Assembly (NCBI GenBank): GCA_015680685.1 | Contig: MNCI01001980.1 | Span: forward strand, 234,209 to 298,208 | Length of the DNA stretch: 64,000 nucleotides | Direction: 5' to 3' | Origin: Gnetum montanum | Lineage: Eukaryota; Streptophyta; Gnetopsida; Gnetales; Gnetaceae | Part shown: one piece after another, positions 1 through 10,692 of the stretch | Position numbering within the stretch: the first letter of the stretch is position 1 | Layout of the letters: every line of letters starts with the position of its first letter | Made by a program: the position numbers and the translations under genes | The notes under the pieces: model-generated | The model's input: only the letters and a program-made list of their open reading frames with translations | What the model was told of the DNA's origin: nothing | Database searches by the model: none

Positions 1-2
1 GC

Positions 3-2056
3 TACTATAGGAGATTCATTGAGAACTTCTCCAAGATTTCCAAATCATTGGTAGAGCTAACAAAGAAGGATGTACATTTTGAGTGGACTAGGGAATGTGA
101 ACAAGCATTCCAAACCCTGAAATGAAAGCTAGTAGAAACTTCCATTCTACAAGCTCCTGACTAGTCCAGACTATTCCACATCATGACCGACACATCCAAT
201 TATGCCTTAGGTGCCGTACTTACATAGTTAGATGACCAAAAATGCCCTTATTACATCGATTGTGCAAGTAGAAGTATCGTCGGTGCACAACTTAACTACA
301 CAACTACAAAGAAAGAATTAATGGTTGTAGTGTTTGCACTGGATAAGTTTAGGCACTATGTGTTAGGTTACAAAGTATTCATCCACATGGATCATAGTGC
401 AATCTGGTTCCTCATGAACAAGCCAATGGTTAGCCCTCGTATTGTACGATGGCTGGTAATCCTACAAAAGTTCAATCTAACGATGATCAATCGAAAAGGC
501 ATCGAGAACGTAGTTGTAGATCATTTATCTCGGTTGCACTAGGATAGCAAAGAGGATGAACATGTAATGTCTGATCGTTTTCTTGATGAAGCCCTCTTTG
601 CCGATGTAGTGAATAACCAACTACCCATGGNTAATGTCTGATCGATTTCTTGATGAAGCCCTCTTTGCCGATGTAGTGAATAACCAACTACCCATGGAAA
701 CGAACTGGTATAGTAGCATTCTCACCTATCTCCTTACTCAACAAACACCACAAGAGCTGGACCTTAGGAAGAAACAACAGTTTCTTCATAGAGCCATGTA
801 TTTCATGGAGATCAATGGACAACTTTACAAAGTGTGTCCTGATGGCTTGGTTTGATGGTGTATGCCCGATGTAGACCAACTGAGAGTTCTCCAAGATGCT
901 CATGAGGGCCCTTGTGGAGGTCACTACGCAGGGAGACAAACGTCTATTAAGATCTTACTTGCAGGATATTACAGGCCAACATTATTTCAGGATGCCCATC
1001 AATTTTTCTAATGTTGTGAGCGCTATCAACGTGATGGGGGAATGACTACTAAAATGGAGGATCCACAACAATGGATTCAACCGTTAGAACCCTTTGACAT
1101 TTTGGGAATAGACTTTATCGGGTCCATTACACCAATTTCCAATGGAAAAGCTTACATTGTAGTTGCCATAGACTATTTAAAAAAATGGGTTGAAGTAGCT
1201 GTTGTTAAAGACTGCACGTCATCTACAAATGCATGATTTGTGCAACAAAAAATAGTAAATAGGTTTGGTGTGCCACGGGCACTAATTTTGGATAATGGAA
1301 CACACTTCACAGGTGCAACTTTTCGAAAGTTAATGCAACGCTTAGGGGTTGAACATAAATTGACTACACCTTATCACCCCCAAGCTAACGGACAAGCTAA
1401 GGTCACCAACAAGGAGATCACTAAAATATTGACTAGGACAATTAGCAAGTATAGGCAAGATTGGAGCACTAAACTGAATAATGCTCTTTGGGCATACCGC
1501 TCCACCTAGAAACTCCCTATAGGCTACTCTCCCTATGAGTTAGTGTATAGAAAGCTTCCAATGCTTTTGATTCAAACCAAGCTTCGTACACTATCAACAG
1601 CTTGTGACCTCCACCTCGATCTTGATCTAGCACAGAAACAAAGGTTGGAAACATTAAACATGCTAGATGAAAATTGATTAGCTGCCCTATCATCAAATGA
1701 GTTGCACAAGGCATATAACAAGCAACATCATGACTTGAAGATTCGAAAGGTTAAGTATCAACTAGGAGATAAGGTTCTCTACTGGAACCCCACACATGTG
1801 CCACAACACAAAAAATTTCAAACACTATGGGAAGGACCTTACATTATTCATGCAATCTTTCCTTTAGGGGCCATGACCATATACAAACTTGAGAGCCCTA
1901 ATAAGAGATTGTTAGTCAATGTGCAACAGGCTAAACTCTTCCATGAACTTAGAATGGCCAGTGCACATAATACCACTAAGAAGGGACAACCTTGCTCACT
2001 ATTTATAATCTCCTCCTTCCAACTCAGTCATGGGGGAGATGGCCACCTCTGCTAAC
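3..2056 (+). pseudogene. Ty3/gypsy pol, 3' part (RT end, RNase H, integrase), element A
   Basis: This is the decayed 3' portion of a retrotransposon polyprotein. Translation begins in the RT C-terminus (YYRRFIENFSKISKS) and passes into RNase H (MTDTSNYALGAVL near 184, TTKKELMVVVFAL near 303, NVVVDHLSRLH ending at 542). An integrase follows: a zinc-binding remnant (HEGPCGGHYAG, about 900-1020), the core with DFIGSI near 1110 and LILDNGTHFTG near 1280, then a C-terminal region (LGDKVLYWNP, LWEGPYII) at about 1760-1960. In-frame stops occur near 121, 162, 228, 1010, 1234, 1507 and 1676. In the conserved NGQAE segment (about 1390) the catalytic Glu codon reads AAG (Lys). The frame change between 542 and 634 is explained by the 67-bp duplication at the single N. 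The element is non-functional. It matches Athila/Tat-type plant elements in the general form of these motifs. Confidence 0.93.
565..697. other. Assembly duplication around a single N
   Basis: About 66 bp starting TAATGTCTGATCG and ending ACTACCCATGG occur on both sides of one N at 631, with one mismatch. The offset is 67 nt, and this is exactly where the pol reading frame changes. This looks like two overlapping contig ends joined with one N rather than a biological repeat. Confidence 0.85.
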
Positions 2057-3561
2057 CATTTGAGGCCCTTAGTTCCTTTTTAAATTTTTGTTTTACATAT
2101 TTTTGTTTTACAAATTTCTTTAATTTTTCTTGTTTTTGTTTTGCACCATCGTTTATACTTTCTCATTTCTTTGTGTGATTGTTTGTTTTATTCTTTGTTT
2201 TTATTTTTGTTTTTGTGTTTGTGTCTGTTTTTGTTTTTGTTTGTTCTTTTTGTTTTGTTAGATTAAAAAAATAGTGAGAATTCAAAGCACACCCCTTAGA
2301 AAAAATAATCATCTAGGCTACAAGCACTAGTTATGGAACTAAATAGACATGTTCCCTCTAACTAAGGCCCTTTCTCACTTCCTACTCCTCCCTTTCTCAT
2401 TTTTCTTAGAATGGTGGTGACTCTTTGGCAGAAGCATTCTTGCTACTTCAAGTGGATGGATTAGCCAAGTGTATTAATGTGAAGTCACTAGATGTGGATT
2501 GTTTGAGGTTGGATTTGGAATGAGATCTACTCAGTCACATTAACCATAAGTATACAAGGGGCTATACACCACCTTGCTCTTGGGACTCCATTCCATTCTC
2601 TTCTTCCCATCATTCTTTCTCCATTTTCCACTTCATTGCCGATTGTATCAGTAGTCTATATTTTGGTTGATGCATTGTTTTCTCTTTGGTGAATTCTTGG
2701 GGTTAAGTCTTTAACTCTTGCTCCCAAATGACATTTCCAGAGCCTACGGACTCTTTGAATGTGGGTTTGTCAGGGCATAAAGGGCATGAGCCTACTTTTG
2801 GGAGGACCCACTGGCATTTCCATTTGGTGCATTAGTTAACTTCTTTCCCTTAAACATTTCCATAATCAACATATTTTTTGTTGTTTCATTCCCATCTCTA
2901 ACATCCATTTTATTGGTGTTGTTGTTGTTTCTTTTTTCCCATTTTTCTTATTCCTTATCTTTTTCCATTCTATCGCTACTGGAGGATCCCTCTTAGTCAT
3001 GGGGGCCCTGGTCCAATTTTTTCAATTTTTCCTAACCCCTACACCTTGGTTAGTCACTAGTGTTATATCTCTAGAATCCATATTGGCCATATCGCAACTC
3101 AGCCAATGGACCTTACACCAAGGCAAGGTATCAATTGTATTGTGATTTACTTATCCTTGCTCATATGTGACTATGTTGTGTGTCAGATGGAAACAATATA
3201 ACAATGGACTGGACCTAGAGGAAACACTCAGAATGGACTAGTGCTGGAATGATTGTGCAAGGAACAAGATTGATAGCGTGGCTATGGATGGACAATGGAA
3301 GACCCAATCTTAGCGTCAACAACAACACGTCTTCTCCTTTTCTCTCTCTCTTCTCTTTCAACTGTCAAATAAGGCTATATGTCAATTGTGTATAGTGCTC
3401 ACTTTTGTATTCATGAACACTAATGTTGCCATGTATTGTAATGTTGATTTGTTCACATGTCATCCCATTCACCATTAGTTGTCACTCAAGTCAATAATCC
3501 CATACCTTCCCAACATTTTGTAAGGAACTCAAGGATGAGTTTTCATTTAGTCATGGGGCTA
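2057..3561 (+). other. Long 3' untranslated spacer of element A
   Basis: This stretch lies between pol and the 3' LTR. It starts with a T-rich tract built from TTTTGTTTTAC-like pieces (2070-2260). It carries the motif TTAGTCATGGGGG-like three times (2025, 2993, 3547). At 3187 an ATG directly follows AG (GTGTCAG|ATGG), which is the position where related elements start their accessory ORF; here only three sense codons precede a stop. The segment 2640-3560 is clearly homologous to 61107-62068 in element D. No other coding sequence is supported. Confidence 0.75.
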
Positions 3562-4329
3562 TGATAAACCACGATATCGTGTACACTATATCACGTCCTA
3601 CCTCATCTTCTATAAATAAGAGGTGATGCCCTTGGTTTTGATAGAATTAGATTTAGACCCTTAGCCAGACTCTTGCAGTTTTGTTATTCCAGATTTAGAA
3701 TTATTTCTGTGTGCCCGCAGTAGGAGTTATAGAGTAAACGGATCTTTATTCGAGCAATTTGTACCTGAGCACAATTTTGTGTACGGAAATAAAGATGAAC
3801 TTTATGATAAACCATGCAACATAAGCTAATTAGTAATTAATTATTTTTTAATGATTTCCTAGTTAATTGATATCTCTCTCAACCTTCAACCCCATTAGTT
3901 AAATACACTTAGTACGACCACTTCGAGCATGCGTGTAGTGCTTGGTAACCCAATAATGATTAGCATTTGGTAATCCCAACAGTGTTGCACTAGTTCAAGA
4001 TGTGTATGGAAAATGGGAACAGATACTGGTGTTAGGAACATTTAGAAACTAGTTAATGAATAGTTAATGTAAGTTAGCCACTTAGTTCTCTCTCCCTCTC
4101 CTTTTTTAGTAGAAGACATAAAAAATACAAAAGCTATAAAAATCATATACCTCAAGATTACTTAACCATACAACCATGACAATACAAGTAAGTTTGGGAA
4201 GACAACGATTGATTAACCCTAAGTGTTCCATTAAGGTGCATAAGCACTTGGTCCTTGGAGTTCGACCGGATCGTGCGTGAAACACTTGTATTTGTATGGT
4301 TGAGTGTAGGGGTACCTCGCCACTCATCA
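3562..4329 (+). repeat. 3' LTR of element A
   Basis: The LTR begins TGATAAACC directly after a polypurine tract (CATGGGGCTA) and ends GCCACTCATCA. A pair of GATATC-like palindromes (3571-3598) lies just upstream of a TATA box (TATAAATA, 3611). The 3' end shares the block GAGTGTAGGGGTACCTCGCC with the other LTRs of this family in the window. Its length of 768 bp is similar to the F and C LTRs. Confidence 0.9.
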
Positions 4330-4587
4330 CCATCTTACGGTCACGGGTGCCATAGTGGGTCAACTGCTTATCAATTAACCTCATCTTCTAACTTGCCCGA
4401 CTATGTTAACTTTAATATAGTGTGTGCAACCCAATTTGGGTACATTCCAACCACGACATCAAAAGACACCCAATGGTTTGGATATGACCAGGTCCCAATA
4501 TTTTTGAAATGCATGGATCCAACCCTTCCATTTATTAATTCTCGGTATGATCAAAAGTTTAGTTATGGGGGATATTCTCCATTCTAA
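4330..4587 (+). pseudogene. gag C-terminal remnant of element B
   Basis: Directly after the A LTR the sequence becomes the end of a gag reading frame (last residues KFSYGGYSPF, stop at 4585). It is homologous to the C-terminal gag end of element C on the other strand (about 14880-15170), including the following AT-rich tail. Element A therefore seems to have inserted within gag of B, and the rest of this gag lies beyond the left edge. A longer frame that starts inside the LTR at 4255 is a chance fusion. Confidence 0.65.
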
Positions 4588-6042
4588 TAAGTAAAATTAA
4601 TAATTTTTTTTCCTTTTCTTTAATTTTACAATTTTTTGTTTTCCAGTTTTTCATCTTTTTATTTATTATTTTATATTTTCATTCATTGTTTTATCTTTTT
4701 ATTTATTGTTTTTTCTTTTTATCTTTTTGTGAGTAATCTCATCTATGAATAAAACAGTCATGTGACTCATTGGTTGAGGTGTTGTTCTGTGCCATCAAGT
4801 CTTAGGTCACTAATTATTTGGATAGTGAGCCCATAACTTCCACCCAACCATTCTATTAATAAGAGGTTCTACTCTGGGTACGATGATATTCTTGACAACA
4901 TTAAAACTTAAAATAATTTTGTGCTCATTATACCCAGAGTGAAGAAGGATGGACCAAGAGGGAATGGCCAGGGTGTGACATCAAGGGGACTTGTGGATTC
5001 TCTTTGGTGACATTTGTGGGAGTTACCATGCAGCCTGGGTGTACTAAGATCCTTATAAATCTAACAAAAAATGGAAGTAAGAGTAATAAAGGCACTCAAT
5101 AAAAAAACCCAATGCTATTCTAGGGGATCCCATTGGAAAGACATGCACCCATGCCTAAAGGTAGGTGGCTTCTCTGGATTACACATCAAAAAGGAAAAAA
5201 AAGCAAGAAGAGTGTGCCAAATGGCCACACAAAAAGAAAAAAAAAGAAAAGATCAAGATCAAAGTGCTGCAAAGCAATTTCAAATCACTCCTCCCTTGAA
5301 CAAAATGCCAAGTGATTGTACACTTTGCTGTCATGATGCTCTTATGGTTGACTATCATTGAATGAAGCAATGCGAAGTCACTAATCGAAGGAATGGACTT
5401 GGTCTTGATTTTGGAGCAACAAGCTAATGACACATTAATCATGTCCTACACTCAAGATTCATTGTGCCCTAGGTCAGTTACCTCATGTCCCAATCTCTAC
5501 AATCCCTTCTACAATTCACCTCATCTCACTATTCATGTATTTGTGACTCGTGTCTTGTGTAGCATTGAATGCATACCTCATCATGGTAGTATCGACATGT
5601 GTGTGTTTTGTTGCATCGGTGTAGATTACATTTAACCCTTCTAGTGCTTACGGACATTTTAAGGTGTGGTTATGCAAGGGCATTATAGGTTGGAACCTAC
5701 TTTAGGGGGGAGACCCACTTACGTGACCTTTGTAATTTGTACTTTTTGCACATCACCACATCATTTTGTACTCTTTGAGTACTTCATTACCAAATCTATT
5801 CTTTCCTTTTTCATCATTTTATCAAACATTCCTTAAAACCATTACGTGTCCTTTGATGTATCACCTAAACAAACTAGGTCCAACATTAAACTTTTAGGGC
5901 AACTTCCTGGAAAAAAAAAATTCTAACTATAAAATCACACTAAGCAAAGAATTCAATATTTACTAAAGGCAATAAGTAAGGTATGAAATAATTGAACTTC
6001 TTTCAATAACCTTACTAACAATTAATCTTTGTGTGATTATAG
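4588..6042 (+). other. Noncoding spacer of element B between gag and accessory ORF
   Basis: The spacer is AT-rich and contains no pol sequence. The segment around 5640-5720 (GGGCATTATAGGTTGGAACC) matches element C in reverse near 14270-14330 and resembles the A and D spacers. The last 30 bases hold TACTAAC (6013-6019) followed by TGTGATTATAG directly before the accessory-ORF ATG. Short open frames at 5071-5361 and 5393-5635 have no counterpart in element C and are not called. Confidence 0.65.
6013..6042 (+). promoter_or_regulatory. 3' splice-site-like sequence before accessory ORF (element B)
   Basis: A perfect TACTAAC branch-point motif lies about 25 nt upstream of TATAG|ATGG, so the ATG of the accessory ORF is the first codon after the candidate acceptor. 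The same arrangement is conserved in element C (13352-13380, minus). No matching donor was identified, so splicing is an inference. Confidence 0.55.
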
Positions 6043-6366
6043 ATGGCCCCTAAAAGAGGACAACAAGGAGGACCTTCTCAAGGTGCAACTAAATGTCCAA
6101 GGGGAGGCAGAAGCCAAGGACCTCATGTAGAACATGCGAAGCAGGAGACACAATCATTCAGCATCCATCAGGAAACTCCTATCACTGCACAATCTAGCCA
6201 AGAAAAAGGTGGAGAGGTTAGGGCCCGAGCCTATGAAGAGGAATAGTGGCTATTTGTGACATGGCATGTCAAGGCCAATTAAGTGTTCCCGTAGCTTCCG
6301 TGTCCATGGGAAGTGCTGACTCCATCAAACATTGGAACATCAGCATGGATAGCTCATAATCCTTGA
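6043..6366 (+). pseudogene. Accessory ORF of element B, internally deleted
   Basis: The first 48 or so residues (MAPKRGQQGGPSQGATK...) match the start of the 2.7-kb accessory ORF of element C. The sequence then jumps to the conserved C-terminal tail (NIGTSAWIAHNP, stop at 6364). The transposon-protein and coiled-coil middle seen in C is missing, about 2.3 kb. An in-frame stop follows codon 67. It is a remnant with no expected function. Confidence 0.7.
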
Positions 6367-6660
6367 ATAGAAGAGAAGAAATGTCAGGTGCTTCTTTAAC
6401 GGTATCAATCTGAGAAGCCTAAAGCGCAGGATAAAGGAAAGGCACCCATGGAAGAGCCACTGCTACCTGGAACCACATGAGTTCTAACAAAGTTTTGTAA
6501 TTCTGTGTCTATGTCCCAATTTTGTTTTGTTCAATCCCACACTGTGGCATGAATAATTCCTAGTTAGTCAATAATCCCATACCTATCCACTTTGTAATTA
6601 ATTGGACTTGTTCTCATTTTGTTTAACTTGAGGACAAGTTGTTATTGAGTTGTGGGGGTA

Positions 6661-7591
6661 TGATGAATCGTGGTCTGTCAGGTGCTAATATCAAACCCTT
6701 GATATCGAACCCTTGTTAACTAGGTGCTAATATCAGACCCCTGTTATCAAACCCTTGATATCTGATGAGTTCCAATATTAGACCCTTGATATCAGACCCT
6801 CGATATCAGGTATGTGATATCACGACATGGCTAGCGATATCGAATAAATGATATTGTGGTTCGTGTGTGAGCCTATAAATACACAATTAGGTGCACATGA
6901 AAGTAATAGGAAGTTAGTGTTAGAGTAGGATCTTTTTGTCAGTTTTTCCTCTCAACCCTTTCCTCAATGCATGCCCACAATGTGATGATTGTAATTGTAT
7001 AGAACCTTTATTCGAGTGTGACGTACTTGGACACCCACATGACCAACAATAAAGATTGATATTACTTCATCATTGTAGCATTCACTTAATTTTAATTGTT
7101 ATTTATTGCTTTCATAATTAGTATTTCTCTACCCTCATCTCCTATCCCTATTAGTAAATGTAGAATGAGTACAACTTAATCACGAGCATTTAAGTGTGAC
7201 TACTTGGTATCCTAGTAGCATACCTAGGACATGCGCTTGGTAATCCCAATGGTAATACATGAGGTCCAAGATGTGTACGGATGATTAAGGGACAGATGCT
7301 CATTGCACTTAGGCTAGCTTAGATTCTCTTCACCCTTTCCCTCTTAGCTTAATCAAAGTTATTTTATATTGCCTCTAGGAGTAGCACTAGCTTAGGACCA
7401 CATCATACACCTCACTTTGGACTAAACCATACATGACAAAGCAAATACTAGTCCAGGTAGGAAGATAATGAACTATGACCAATGTGTAACTATCTAGATA
7501 CCAAAACTAGCCTGTCTACAAAATTTGAACGAATCGTGCGTGAACACTCGTATTCGTATGGTTGAGTGTAGGGGTACCTCGCCACTCATCA
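6661..7591 (+). repeat. 3' LTR of element B
   Basis: The LTR starts TGATGAATCG after the tract GTTGTGGGGGTA and ends CGCCACTCATCA; its length is 931 bp. U3 carries an expanded array of GATATC-type motifs with an added ACCCTTGATATC unit (6690-6855), followed by TATAAATA at 6874. The U5 end shares the GAGTGTAGGGGTACCTCGCC block with the other LTRs. Element B has no second LTR in the window. Confidence 0.88.
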
Positions 7592-9593
7592 GTGGGCTTT
7601 TGGGGATGAGTTAATGTATTTTATATGTTATGAGGCTTCATTTTAATGTTACGATTATGCTATCTTTACATGCTTAACTAACATGATTATGTACACTAGC
7701 CCTATGTCATGTGTTAGATAGGTGATGTTGCTGGCAGGGGTGTTAGATTAGGGTACAAGAGCACTTATTTGCTTTTTATGTTTTATGTGTGATTTTGGTG
7801 TTTCAACATAGGTATTATAACACTATGTTGTGTGATGTTTGGGTGTGATTTTGGCATGTGAATGTGTAGAGTATGTGATAAGGATCTCTTAGGTTCAAAT
7901 GGATTTTCATTTGGAGTCCCGATATGTTTGTTATGCAGGTTTAAAATTTATGGTATTAGTTGCGAAGGAGAAAAATATATGAGCTTATGAAAATGACATG
8001 TTTTTTTTTAAACTGCAATAAAATAAAGTTTTAAAAAAATCAAAAAGTAAAAGTAACGTTAGCACATGATGTGAGCGCATGAAAAAAACAAAGGTTATGT
8101 GTATACATATGCTTAAAAGCATAGTTTTGTTTTTTATGTTTATTTTTTTCTCATTGCTTATTACAGAAATTATGTTTGGGTTATGTTTCTATTTTTTTGT
8201 CACGTTATAGAAATGCATAGGAGCCTGTTTTTGTCCATTTTTCTTTTTACTCTTCTTTTCTTTCACATTTTTCTAAATTATGAGCTTTTTGAACAGTTTT
8301 TACTTACTCTGAACTTGGATTTAGGATTGCTACGGTCATCTCTACGTAGGTGCAGAACTTGTTGGGAGCGAAACGGAGTCCTGTTGGATTTTTTAGAATT
8401 TTCTTCTTGTTCAAGATTTTTTGCCTCAACAATTTTAATCAGTGAGGTGTCTTTATCTTTTCCTTGTATTTTTGTGCTAAATTAGTGTATATGATCATGC
8501 AAGGGGGGCAGATGACTTAAAGTCTGTGCTTAGGTATGTTATTTTGCATATTTCCCAAAATTTTATAATTTTGGTTACAAATTATTTATTAATATATATG
8601 GGATGTATGGTACGATGTGGACTTGTGAAATATGATATGTGATGTTGATGAGATTGGTATGATAGGAATATTCTATTTTCAAGGCTTATTAGGGTGCAAG
8701 CATTTTTGGAAGTTCCAATCCCTTAGGGTGGTAATTAAATATTATTTAAATATTAGGTTATTAATCAAACTTTGAACACGCATAACTTTGCTTCTAAGAG
8801 TTCGATTTAGGTAAAATTAGTGTCATTGGGATCATTTTGGGAAGTACTTTCTAATCGTGGGATTAGTTTTTTCTTTGGGCTTATATCATTTGAAAGTCAT
8901 TCTAGTGGTCATTTGTATGGAAGTATATGTCTTTTGAAAAATATGGTATTATTTTGTCATATCGAGGTCTTCATGTTATTCTGTTGCATCGTGATATTGT
9001 TTTCATGAAATGACTGTAACTGTTAGGAATGGATATGTTCGATTATGTTTGTTTGGATGTGTTGTGCTTATGACATGTGTTGGCTTAAGCTAGCTGGATT
9101 GAGAATATGTTTTCGCAACAATGCTTGTGACAGTCATTAGCAGGTGGTTCTAGCATGAGCGTGTGGATTGGTTGATGATGAGGCACCCTAGAGGTAGTAT
9201 GGATTAACCCCCACTATGATGCATCAGTGAGGCTCCTATCTCAGGCCTCATCCTGAGATGAGAAGAGCGTAGGTGTGTTTGTCCCTATAGCTAGGATATG
9301 ACATATGTGTGTTTGTCCCAATCGTTAATCCTCCAAAAGGCTAGTAGTTACGGGTCACACATTGATGCACCCTAGCACTGGTTGAATAAATAAAAGACCT
9401 ACAAGCAATGGCTATTATGAGTACTCATGGCAACGTTTCACATGCTACACTGAGCACAAATATGCTAACAACCACATGGGCTATGTATGTGATAGTATTG
9501 GTTTGTGAGTCATATCATTGAGAATAGATGCTCTATTTGGATTATGATTGTATGGATCATGGACTATTTATGGTATATCATGATGATGAGTGG
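7592..9593. other. Intergenic or repeat-derived DNA, left flank of element C
   Basis: No gene is supported. The stretch is AT-rich up to about 9000. From 9100 to 9420 it contains sequence of the kind seen in old LTRs (two nearby copies of GTGTGTTTGTCCC, at 9272 and 9307). The 100-codon open frame at 8183-8485 is low-complexity and hydrophobic and was not called. Confidence 0.5.
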
Positions 9594-10413
9594 CGAGGTA
9601 CCCCTACACTCAACCATATAAATACGAGTGTTACATGCGTGATCCGGTTGAACTCCATAGACGGACTAGTTGTGGCACCTAGATAGTTAGCCTTAGGTCG
9701 CAGTTCACTGTCTTCCCACCTGGACTAGTATTAGCTTTGTCATGTATGATTTAGTCCAGAGTGAGGTGTATGATGTGTTCTAACCTAATGCTACTCCTGA
9801 AGGCAATGGAAAATAAGATTAACTAAGCTAGGATGAAAGGGTGAGAGGGAATCTAAGCTAGCCTAAGTGCCATGAGCATCCATTCCTTGATTATCCGTAC
9901 ACATCTTGGACTTCATGCACGACTACTACTAGGATTACCAAGCGTAGATCCTAGGTATGCTACTGGGTTACCAAGTAGTCACACTTAAATGCTCATAATC
10001 AAGTCGTACTCATTCCGCATTTAATAGGAGTTTAAGGGTGAGAAGAGATTAACTAGGAAAGTAGTAAAAAATAATTAATTAAATAATTAAACTAAGTGAA
10101 TGCTACAATGATGAAGTAATCTCGATCTTTATTTCCAGTCATGTGCGTGTCCAAGTACGTCACACTCAAATAAAGGATGTCGTACAATTACAATCATCAC
10201 ACTGTGGGCATACACTGGGAAATAATTCTAACTCTAAGAAGGAAAAACTGCAAGAGTTTGGGTAAGGAACTAAAAACTAGATGCCTAAACTCATCTATCC
10301 ACCTCTTATTTATAGACAAGGAGACAGGCCGTGATATCGCATATGCGATATCGTGATTGGGCATGCGATATCGCGTATGCGATATCGTGATTGCCCCCAA
10401 TGACGACTCATCA
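9594..10413 (-). repeat. 3' LTR of element C
   Basis: The outer ends in top-strand view are TGATGAGTGGCG and CGACTCATCA, with terminal inverted repeats TGATGAG/CTCATCA. It is 820 bp. On the minus strand U3 has four GATATC palindromes arranged as a duplicated pair (10330-10390), followed by a TATA box (TATTTATA on the top strand, 10307-10314). A polypurine tract (TACCCCCAC on top) abuts it at 10414. Confidence 0.9.
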
Positions 10414-10692
10414 TACCCCCACGATTGAATGAAGCTCATCCTCGAGTTACAGTGATTACACAGTGGATAGGTATGGGATTATTATATGAGAAGAAATGGG
10501 ATTATGCCATAGTGTGGAATGAAAAAAAATGAAGAAACAACATAAATGATGTTCTACATCTACAAAAATGGGTGGAACTCATGTAGTTCCAGGTGGCGAT
10601 GGCTCCTCCATTGGTGCTTTTCTTTTGTCTTGTGCTCTAGGTTTTGAGGCTTGATGATGCTGAAGTATGGCTTAAAGCTTCTCCTCTTTAGT

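Noticed and set aside
4255-4587. 110-codon frame starting in the A LTR
   Set aside because: It joins LTR U5 sequence to the gag end of element B across an insertion boundary; only the part after 4330 is gag-derived.
8183-8485. 100-codon open frame
   Set aside because: It is low-complexity, Phe/Leu/Ser-rich, translated from T-rich DNA, has no family motif and lies in repeat-derived sequence.
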